In this document: positions 1 through 4,220 of the stretch, in pieces
How positions within the stretch are numbered: the first letter of the stretch is position 1
How the letters are laid out: the number at the start of each line of letters is the position of its first letter
Assembly (NCBI GenBank): GCA_019234035.1
Contig: JAFALX010000184.1
Location: forward strand, 1-10,240
Direction: 5' to 3'
Length of the DNA: 10,240 nucleotides
Source: Candidatus Dormiibacterota bacterium
GTDB taxonomy: Bacteria; Chloroflexota; Dormibacteria; Aeolococcales; Aeolococcaceae
Program-made: the position numbers and the translations under genes
Notes under the pieces: model-generated
Seen by the model: the letters and a program-made list of their open reading frames with translations, nothing else
Databases searched by the model: none
Told to the model about the DNA's origin: nothing

Positions 1-352
1 TCACGAGCGTGTCGAGGAACGCACGCGCTGCGTCCTTGCTCGTGAACGCCCCCGACTTGACGTCGAGGTCGGCGACCGCGGCGAGCGCGTACTCGACGTC
101 GGACGCGCTCATCCGCCGCTCGGCCGGTCGCTTGCTCGCCGATGCGCCGCTGTTGACATAGACGTCGCCGTCGGATTCCGCGACGAGGCGAGCCGCGCCG
201 TCGAGGTCGGCCGAGCCGAAGTACGCTGACCGCCGCGTCGCCGCGTTCCACAGTTCGAGTTGGCAATCCGGTCGCGCCTTCGCCGTGAGCCGGTCGAGGA
301 AGTCGCGCGCCGCCGTGTAACGGTCGTCGTCGACCGTTGCCGGCGCCCGCAT
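1..352 (-). CDS. PrimPol-like replication protein (AEP primase/polymerase N-terminal part), cut by the window edge
   Basis: About 117 codons are visible, starting at the ATG at 352-350 and running off the left edge. The visible part contains the stretch AAVADLDVKSGAFTS near residues 91-105. This has the hydrophobic-D-x-D pattern (D95, D97) of archaeo-eukaryotic-type primase/PrimPol domains, where these acidic residues bind the catalytic metal. A preceding strand-like segment (DVYVNSG, residues 63-69) also matches the layout of plasmid and phage PrimPol N-termini. In such elements the protein primes or copies element DNA, often with a C-terminal helicase that would lie outside this window. The start lies 5 bases after the stop of the upstream gene, so the two are probably one operon. 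The family call rests on motif recognition only. Another nucleotidyl-binding protein is possible, but the mobile-element context favours replication. Confidence 0.65.
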   Translation of the reverse strand, partial: MRAPATVDDDRYTAARDFLDRLTAKARPDCQLELWNAATRRSAYFGSADLDGAARLVAESDGDVYVNSGASASKRPAERRMSASDVEYALAAVADLDVKSGAFTSKDAARAFLDTLV

Positions 353-357
353 CACGC

Positions 358-765
358 TCACGGCTCCCACTCCGCTGGCAACCGCATCCGCTCGGCGGCG
401 CAGTGCGACGTGTGCCGATGACGGAGCTTGCCCCGGTACTGCGATAGCCGCCCCGTCAACCGCAACAGTTTCAGTGCCTCGCGCAATTCGCCGCGGCCGA
501 GCCCGAGATGGAGTTCGTCCCACGCGATCGGCGCCAGCGTGTTGACGTCTCGTGCTTCCGGGTGTCGGTGGAGCAGACGATGGACGTGCATGTACGCGAT
601 GACGTCGTCGTCGATCAACGTGCGCGCGTTGATCCGCTCAACGGGTCGCGCTGGTACGTCCCACACGTTGCCGTCGCGCGGCGTTGTCTCCGACGCGAAC
701 GTGACCGGGAACTCGGACGCGTCGTCGCGGTCGCCCGCGGTAGACTTATCCCGTCGCGGTTGCAT
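358..765 (-). CDS. Hypothetical protein upstream of the PrimPol gene in the mobile element
   Basis: I do not recognise this family. The product is about 135 residues from the ATG at 765-763. An in-frame ATG at 834-832 would add 23 Arg-rich residues, but those are encoded by a perfect hairpin (794-830) and look non-coding, so I prefer the shorter form. A GGAG lies 12 bases before the chosen ATG, which is a loose spacing. The first 35 residues are charged and look disordered. The rest (from WDVPARPVERINART) is helical in character and contains WDELHLGLGRGELREALKLL near residues 83-102, compatible with a small winged-helix-like or helical-bundle fold. It sits 5 bases upstream of the PrimPol start and probably shares its transcript. 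It could be an accessory replication or DNA-binding protein, which is a guess from position only. Confidence 0.6.
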   Translation of the reverse strand: MQPRRDKSTAGDRDDASEFPVTFASETTPRDGNVWDVPARPVERINARTLIDDDVIAYMHVHRLLHRHPEARDVNTLAPIAWDELHLGLGRGELREALKLLRLTGRLSQYRGKLRHRHTSHCAAERMRLPAEWEP

Positions 766-1147
766 GTCCAAGATGCACTCCGTAGGCCTGCGTCGAAGCC
801 TCACCGCTCGGTCTGCCCGGTGAGGCTTCGCCATTTCTCGCGGTCGTTACGGCCGCTGACGATTGCGCGCCGCATCCGCAGTTTTTCGCGCTCGTGGCGG
901 CACCCGTGTCGGCTTGCCGTCGTTCCGCTCGCGGTGCCGGCGACTTCACACTTCGACTTCGCAGTACGCCGCGGCGCCGAAGGAGGCCGTGTACCGACGG
1001 CTGTGAAACCGCGAACAGACGCGCAAGTTCGTATTGCGTGACGCCGCCGCGCTGATATAGGACGACGATCCTCGCGCGTTCCGCCGCCGTAAGCTTCCAG
1101 CCGACGCTACGGGCGCGTGTAACCTCGTCGGTGTCGATTGCCGTCAA
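746..1147 (-). CDS. Small helix-turn-helix protein of the mobile element (C-terminal frame doubtful)
   Basis: A TTG start at 1147-1145 is supported by a GGAG nine bases upstream. Residues 19-64 (KLTAAERARIVVLYQRGGVT, then QYELARLFAVSQPSVHGLL) form a clear helix-turn-helix of the resolvase/transposase-like HTH type, with VSQPSVHGLLRRRG as the recognition-helix region. Beyond residue 65 the product turns into Ala/Ser/Pro-rich sequence with no visible fold, and codon third positions look less GC-rich there than in the alternative frame (see the small ORF at 801-875). The real gene may therefore end differently, through a frameshift or a sequence error. The likely role is a DNA-binding regulator of the element's replication genes, which lie directly downstream on the same strand. 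The HTH is well supported; the full-length product is not. Confidence 0.55.
   Translation of the reverse strand: MTAIDTDEVTRARSVGWKLTAAERARIVVLYQRGGVTQYELARLFAVSQPSVHGLLRRRGVLRSRSVKSPAPRAERRQADTGAATSAKNCGCGAQSSAAVTTARNGEASPGRPSGEASTQAYGVHLGHATATG
794..830. repeat. Perfect 12-bp inverted repeat / stem-loop
   Basis: CGAAGCCTCACC (794-805) is repeated perfectly in inverse at 819-830, with a 13-base loop. There is no U-run on either side, so this is not a classic intrinsic terminator. It overlaps the end of the HTH gene and the possible upstream extension of the 765-358 gene. It may act as an mRNA stability or processing element, or as a protein-binding dyad. Confidence 0.6.
801..875 (-). CDS. 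Possible small ORF, or true C-terminal frame of the HTH gene
   Basis: In a different minus-strand frame from the HTH ORF, an ATG at 875-873 opens a 24-residue reading frame ending in a TGA at 803-801. The same frame stays open upstream without a start and reads RHGCRHEREKL directly before the ATG. By eye its codon third positions are richer in G/C than those of the HTH frame over the same bases. The peptide is strongly charged (REKWRSLTGQTER at its end). Its stop codon lies in the hairpin at 794-830, and the next gene begins 35 bases later, a tidy operon spacing. It may be the shifted tail of the HTH protein or an independent micro-protein. Confidence is low because there is no homology evidence. 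Confidence 0.25.
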   Translation of the reverse strand: MRRAIVSGRNDREKWRSLTGQTER

Positions 1148-1230
1148 CCATTCGTTCTCCGCCCGCTCAGATATGTGCTCCGGGCTTCGGCGGGATCGAT
1201 GCGCCAGAGATCACCGTCAATCTTCAAACC

Positions 1231-1253
1231 GGCAATCTGGCAATCTGGCAATC
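1231..1253. repeat. Tandem 8-bp repeat (GGCAATCT, almost three copies)
   Basis: GGCAATCT occurs at 1231-1238 and 1239-1246, and seven of its eight bases again at 1247-1253. A short head-to-tail array in a non-coding stretch near replication genes resembles a minimal iteron set or a regulator-binding array. It is also short enough to have arisen by slippage. Confidence 0.5.
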
Positions 1254-1464
1254 GTCATCCCTGGGGACCTTGAGGATGGAACTCGAAGGTCACGAGGCAC
1301 CTTCCATGATAGCGAACCCCGCCGCTACGACATAGCGGGCGCGGTGACACCCGATAACGGCGCGAGTTGTTGTCAAGCATGCTCCTGAGATGAAAGTGGA
1401 GTCCGATCAAAATGCCGGTTCGACGGGCTCGTCTTCGAGCGTGCGTGGGGTCGTCCCGGGCGCG

Positions 1465-1500
1465 TAAAATTTGGTGCAGGAAAGATGACCCCCTGCACCA
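1465..1500 (+). promoter_or_regulatory. Candidate promoter -10 with an overlapping 9-bp dyad before the excisionase-like gene
   Basis: On the plus strand TAAAAT (1465-1470) is one mismatch from the consensus -10, but no good -35 is visible. Directly after it lies a perfect dyad, TGGTGCAGG (1472-1480) and CCTGCACCA (1492-1500), with 11 bases between the arms. A dyad at the expected transcription start could be an operator. Read on the minus strand, the same dyad is followed by AATTTT, so it could instead be a weak terminator for transcripts coming from the integrase. Confidence 0.35.
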
Positions 1501-1553
1501 CAAACGTACGGCGCGCGGTGCAGCGCGTGACGGAACTTTCAAGGCTGTCGACA

Positions 1554-1587
1554 GCACGATGTGTGACCGAGCACGGTGTGTGACCGA
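1554..1587. repeat. 17-bp tandem duplication overlapping the start of the excisionase-like gene
   Basis: Two adjacent 17-base copies (1554-1570 and 1571-1587) differ at one base (A at 1559, G at 1576). The shared part includes GTGTGACCGA. The first copy carries ATG and the second GTG at the equivalent place, and because 17 is not a multiple of three only the GTG copy leads into the HTH frame. Confidence 0.7.
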
Positions 1588-1986
1588 CTGACGCACACCC
1601 TGCCCCAAGCCGCCGAGCGCGTCGGCGTGAGCCCGAGCACGGTGAAGCGGGCAATCCGCGCGGGTCGGTTACAGACGTTGTGTCTCAACGGCACCCGTGG
1701 CCGCAGCGTGAGGGTCAGCGAGGACGCATTGCACCAATGGCTACGAACCTGTGCGATGCCCGTGCCGACGCGAAGTCAGCGTCGACCGCGTGGCAGCGTG
1801 CGGGCGAAAGTCGTCGCGGCGGAACGGGCTGCGTTAGCCGTTGATAGCGCGGCGCACGGCGTCGAAGTTCCGCGACTTCGCGTAGTGGCGCAGCGTGACG
1901 ATGAGGTTGCTGTGTCCGACGACGCTGATGATGTCGTGCTCGGCCACCCCGTCGTCGAACAAGTCCGACACGTACGTTGCGCGTAG
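1576..1986 (+). CDS. Excisionase-like HTH (MerR/HTH_17 type) protein, overlapping the integrase antisense
   Basis: Translation from the GTG at 1576 gives residues 7-58 with the pattern of an excisionase-type winged HTH: HTLPQAAERVGVSPSTVKRA, then IRAGRL, then SVRVSEDALHQWL. Such proteins bind att-site arms to direct excision, or regulate element genes. The pairing with an integrase on the facing strand fits an Xis or a directionality factor. From about residue 60 the sequence is Arg-rich with no visible fold, and the frame runs about 150 bases into the integrase gene on the opposite strand. Both other plus frames have stops at 1835-1844, right at the integrase stop, so a frameshift near the 3' end would give a clean convergent pair. 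The HTH part is well supported; the C-terminus and the GTG start are uncertain. Confidence 0.6.
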   Translation: MCDRLTHTLPQAAERVGVSPSTVKRAIRAGRLQTLCLNGTRGRSVRVSEDALHQWLRTCAMPVPTRSQRRPRGSVRAKVVAAERAALAVDSAAHGVEVPRLRVVAQRDDEVAVSDDADDVVLGHPVVEQVRHVRCA

Positions 1987-3000
1987 GTCGTATAGCCGGT
2001 GCGCCGCGAGCGGCGTGCCGTCGACCAATGCCCGCCACCAGCGCGACAGAACCTCTTGACCCATCAGGCCGTTGCCAACCGACGGAAAGACGAGGTCGGG
2101 AAAGCGCTTGTCGTGCGACGTCAGTGCGCCCGACGCCTTGAGCGCACGCAGCGCGTCGACCAACTCCTCAGCGATCGGCACCACCCGTTTGCCGGCCGTG
2201 GTCTTTGGCTCGGCGATGTCGAGGACGCGGTGTTTCAGCTTGCCGTCGCGCGCTCGTTTCTCGCCACTGTCGACCTGACTGCCTCGAACTTCCAAAACCT
2301 TGCGCCGGTCGAGATCGACGTACTGCCAGCGCAGCGCGAGCGCTTCGGCCGGTCGGAGCCCCGTCTTGAGCAGCAGCAGGAAGAGGACTTCGTAGGGGTG
2401 TCCCGCAATCAGCCGCCGTAGCTCGCTCTTTTCATCGAGTGTTAGCGGCGTCGGCTCGCGATGCAGTGGGGCGACGCTGACGCTCAGCCGGTCGGCGTCG
2501 GCCACGTTGACATCGATGATGCCGTCGCGCACCGCGTCCTGCAATGCCGAGCGGAGCACCTTGTGGACGTTGGCGACCGTCGTCTGGTGCAACGGCCGGT
2601 GCGTCTTGGCGGATGTGCGACGGCGAAGCCAGCCGATGAGGCGCGATACGTCGCGCGACGTCAGGGAGCGTAGCCGGATGTCGCCGATGTCGGACGCCCG
2701 TACATGCGTGAGGTAGCTGGCGTACGCCGCCGCCGTCTCGTGGCGCTGCTCCGGGCGCTGGCGCTCCAGCCAGCCGGTGAGGTACTCATCGACGGTCAAG
2801 CCTGACGCCGCCGCGGCGGCTGTCTGACCCTGGCGCTCGACCACGGCCGCGCGGAGCGCTTGGAGCGCCGCTTCCGGGGTCGTGCCGTACTTGGCGATGC
2901 GCTTGCCGCTGACGCTCTGGCGGGCTTGGTACAGGTCCTTGTCGCGAAGGTAGGTCACCCCCGCCGGGAGCTTTGCTGCCCCCTTGCCGGTCCCGGCCAT
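1834..3000 (-). CDS. Tyrosine-type site-specific integrase of the mobile element
   Basis: The product has 388 residues, a normal length for phage- or ICE-type integrases. An N-terminal arm-binding-like region (about 14-50) is followed by the SAM-like core-binding domain (about 68-170) and the catalytic domain (about 185-380). Visible catalytic residues are R216 in TGLRPAEALALRW, K266 in EPKTTAGKR, R340 in YDLRATY, H363 in GHSN and the nucleophile Y373 in HYAK. The box II His of the usual HxxR is replaced by Tyr (Y337), a substitution I recall from other integrases of this type, so activity is plausible. The ATG at 3000-2998 has a good Shine-Dalgarno, GGGGAG, eight bases upstream. Its 5' end lies beside the GTATGCCA array and 50 bases after the cysO stop on the same strand, the usual place of an integrase next to its att site. 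It may be transcribed from the cysO promoter. Confidence 0.93.
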   Translation of the reverse strand: MAGTGKGAAKLPAGVTYLRDKDLYQARQSVSGKRIAKYGTTPEAALQALRAAVVERQGQTAAAAASGLTVDEYLTGWLERQRPEQRHETAAAYASYLTHVRASDIGDIRLRSLTSRDVSRLIGWLRRRTSAKTHRPLHQTTVANVHKVLRSALQDAVRDGIIDVNVADADRLSVSVAPLHREPTPLTLDEKSELRRLIAGHPYEVLFLLLLKTGLRPAEALALRWQYVDLDRRKVLEVRGSQVDSGEKRARDGKLKHRVLDIAEPKTTAGKRVVPIAEELVDALRALKASGALTSHDKRFPDLVFPSVGNGLMGQEVLSRWWRALVDGTPLAAHRLYDLRATYVSDLFDDGVAEHDIISVVGHSNLIVTLRHYAKSRNFDAVRRAING

Positions 3001-3008
3001 ATCGAACG

Positions 3009-3014
3009 CTCCCC
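3009..3014 (-). promoter_or_regulatory. Ribosome binding site of the integrase
   Basis: GGGGAG on the minus strand ends eight bases before the ATG. It is a strong, well-spaced Shine-Dalgarno, in contrast to the leaderless-looking chromosomal genes nearby. Confidence 0.7.
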
Positions 3015-3029
3015 GGCTCTAGCCAGCCG

Positions 3030-3109
3030 GTATGCCACCGCCGTATGCCACTAAGCGGTCGTCTGCAGCATACCTGTATTCGGCTCAGTTGGCATACTTG
3101 CTGGCATAC
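3030..3109. other. Dyad-symmetric array of GTATGCCA motifs, candidate attachment/integrase-binding site
   Basis: GTATGCCA occurs at 3030-3037 and 3043-3050, and its inverse TGGCATAC at 3090-3097 and 3102-3109. The two pairs are symmetric about position 3070. A further half copy, GCATAC, lies at 3068-3073. The array separates the integrase start from the body of cysO and encodes the abnormal tail of cysO. Repeats of this size and order next to an int gene are typical of integrase or excisionase arm sites at an att junction. It also spans the likely integrase promoter region. Confidence 0.6.
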
Positions 3110-3398
3110 TCAGCGGCGGATCGGCCCCGCCAGCGACCGCCGGGACGATGGAAATCTCTTCCCCTTCAACAACTTTCGTCTCTAGGCCATCGCCAAAGCG
3201 GATGTCGGAGTCATTGACGTAGATGTTGATGAACTGCCGGAGCTTGCCCTGGTCATCGTAGAGGCGATCGCGGAAACCCGGGTATGAGGTGTCGAGATTC
3301 TGCAGAGCCTCCTGCACGGTCGTCCCCTCCACCGCCACCTCGGCGCTGCCGTTGGTCAGCCTGCGAAGCGGGCCGGGGATGCGCACCGTCAGGGCCAT
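3051..3398 (-). CDS. cysO: CysO/MoaD-like ubiquitin-fold sulfur carrier with an abnormal 24-residue C-terminal tail
   Basis: Residues 1-91 match the actinobacterial CysO/MoaD/ThiS beta-grasp family: MALTVRIPGPLRRLTNG at the start, KLRQFINIYVNDSDIRF (residues 52-68) in the centre, and ISIVPAVAGG at 82-91. In this family the exposed C-terminal Gly-Gly is converted to a thiocarboxylate that donates sulfur, for CysO to CysM in cysteine synthesis. Here the frame continues 24 residues beyond Gly-Gly (including SMPASMPTEPNTG), encoded by the repeats of the presumed attachment site, and stops at 3053-3051. Without proteolytic trimming the protein should not be chargeable. The start at 3398-3396 is chosen by homology; an upstream in-frame ATG would add 16 unrelated residues. 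A -10-like TATACT sits nine bases before this ATG and no Shine-Dalgarno is seen. MoaD is an alternative name, but the internal sequence is closest to what I recall of CysO. No cysM or mec lies beside it; cysM, if originally downstream, would be beyond the element. Confidence 0.85.
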   Translation of the reverse strand: MALTVRIPGPLRRLTNGSAEVAVEGTTVQEALQNLDTSYPGFRDRLYDDQGKLRQFINIYVNDSDIRFGDGLETKVVEGEEISIVPAVAGGADPPLSMPASMPTEPNTGMLQTTA

Positions 3399-3407
3399 AG
3401 CGGGCCG

Positions 3408-3413
3408 AGTATA
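3408..3413 (-). promoter_or_regulatory. -10-like hexamer of cysO (near-leaderless start)
   Basis: TATACT reads on the minus strand nine bases before the ATG. With a usual -10 to start distance the mRNA would begin zero to three bases before the codon. No convincing -35 is visible. Confidence 0.5.
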
Positions 3414-3418
3414 CGGAC

Positions 3419-3457
3419 GCGGCCCGCGAGCGCGATGAGCGCACACCCGCGGGCCGC
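3419..3457. terminator. GC-rich nested stem-loop between the hemerythrin gene and cysO
   Basis: GCGGCCCGCG (3419-3428) pairs perfectly with CGCGGGCCGC (3448-3457). The 19-base loop can itself form a 4-bp GCGC stem (3430-3433 with 3439-3442). It lies 17 bases after the hemerythrin stop and upstream of the cysO promoter. It has no U-run, so if it terminates transcription it is of the U-less kind common in actinobacteria. Confidence 0.45.
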
Positions 3458-3473
3458 ACGACGCCGGGTCAGG

Positions 3474-4136
3474 TCAGGCGGCCTGCCGCACCGTCGCAAT
3501 GAACTCGTCGAACGCAGCGCGACCGCTGCCATGCCACATCTCGACCACCGGCGGGGGCAGCAGCGCGAACGTGAAGGCGAGCTGCTCGGGCGTCATCTGC
3601 TCGAAGACGAGGCCGAGCACCAGCCAGATCTTGTCGCCGGTGAAGTGCGCCATCGCGTGTCCCGGGAGCGCGCCCCACTCCTCGGGCGACATGTTCCGCG
3701 AGGCAAGCGGAAGGATCTCGGTCTCCTCCTCACCGAGGTGCTTGCCCAGCTCGGTCCAGAGGTCGGTCAGGGCAGTGACGAGCGCGCGTCCGCTCGCAGC
3801 GCTCGGCGCCGAGTACCAGGCCGCCAGGGCCTCACCGGCTTCCTCACGCCGCCGGTGCACCGTCGCGTGCTCGGTCTCCATGCGGCCGATGAGGTCGCGG
3901 GCCTCCGAGCAGCGCTCCGTCAGCGCCGGCCACAGGATGGCGTCCTCACCGCCGTGATGCGCATCGAGGAAGCGCAGCACGTTGTCGAAGTAGGAGTGGA
4001 CCGCATCCACGTGCGCAGCGTCATCTGACCGGACGCCGTCGACGATGCCCGATGCCGTGGCGAAGGCGGACCGGAAGAGTCCGTGCGGGATGAGCATGTC
4101 CGAGGTGTCGGTGGTGTATGGCGCGGTCTGGGTCAT
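3474..4136 (-). CDS. Hemerythrin (HHE) domain protein
   Basis: The product has 220 residues. It carries the His/Glu pattern of a cation-binding hemerythrin four-helix bundle: H18 (IPHGLFR), H47 and H60/H61 with E64 (DAHHGGEDAILWP), H90 and H94 (METEHATVH), and H133 with E137 (LGKHLGEEETEILPL). These residues would hold a di-iron centre used for O2, NO or peroxide sensing or handling. It is longer than a bare domain of about 130-150 residues, with a C-terminal extension containing an HFTGDKIWLVLGLVFEQM helix. There is no signal peptide or membrane span, so it is probably cytoplasmic. The start at 4136 is chosen because GGAG lies six bases upstream; ATG at 4142 directly abuts that GGAG and is unlikely. 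It lies 84 bases downstream of the LAL regulator on the same strand. A 7-bp inverted repeat overlaps its ribosome binding site. The substrate is unknown. Confidence 0.88.
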   Translation of the reverse strand: MTQTAPYTTDTSDMLIPHGLFRSAFATASGIVDGVRSDDAAHVDAVHSYFDNVLRFLDAHHGGEDAILWPALTERCSEARDLIGRMETEHATVHRRREEAGEALAAWYSAPSAASGRALVTALTDLWTELGKHLGEEETEILPLASRNMSPEEWGALPGHAMAHFTGDKIWLVLGLVFEQMTPEQLAFTFALLPPPVVEMWHGSGRAAFDEFIATVRQAA

Positions 4137-4142
4137 TCGCAT

Positions 4143-4172
4143 CTCCGGTGTGAAGTCGGGTTCCAACACCGG
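4143..4172 (-). promoter_or_regulatory. Ribosome binding site of the hemerythrin gene inside a 7-bp inverted repeat
   Basis: On the minus strand GGAG (4146-4143) is six bases before the chosen ATG. CCGGTGT (4172-4166) and ACACCGG (4151-4145) are perfect inverse arms 14 bases apart, so the stem would cover the two G residues of the GGAG. It could limit ribosome access or be a protein-binding dyad. Confidence 0.4.
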
Positions 4173-4220
4173 CAGCGTGCTGGATAGCCAACAACCGGCC
4201 ATCCGGGGAAACCCGTGTTT

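Larger units (their letters stand above)
1148..1575. other. Control region of about 430 bp between the HTH gene and the excisionase-like gene
   Basis: No convincing gene is seen here. Open frames on both strands give Arg/Ser/Pro-rich products without folds. The stretch contains a tandem 8-bp repeat (1231-1253), a short dyad with GAAGGT/ACCTTC arms (1285-1290 and 1299-1304) next to a minus-strand TATCAT hexamer (1311-1306), a TAAAAT hexamer with a 9-bp dyad (1465-1500), and the start of a 17-bp tandem duplication (1554-1587). It looks like the divergent control and possibly origin region of the element. Confidence 0.4.

Noticed and set aside
1465..1503. Stem-loop as a small RNA gene or tRNA
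   Set aside because: A single 9-bp stem, with no cloverleaf or further structure visible.
1138..1654. Several open frames on both strands in the control region
   Set aside because: Short, overlapping one another, with Arg/Pro/Ser-rich products and no plausible start signals.
3030..3109. CRISPR-like array of short repeats
   Set aside because: The repeats are only 8 bases, in both orientations, with spacers of 4-5 bases; no repeat-spacer regularity and no cas genes.
3399..3446. 16-residue N-terminal extension of cysO
   Set aside because: The family begins at the chosen Met, and a -10-like TATACT lies in the extension.
4204..4220. Possible terminator with a U-run (CGGG/CCCG then TGTTTT) after the LAL gene
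   Set aside because: The T-rich side is on the plus strand, where no gene ends; the stem has only four pairs and overlaps the LAL 3' end.
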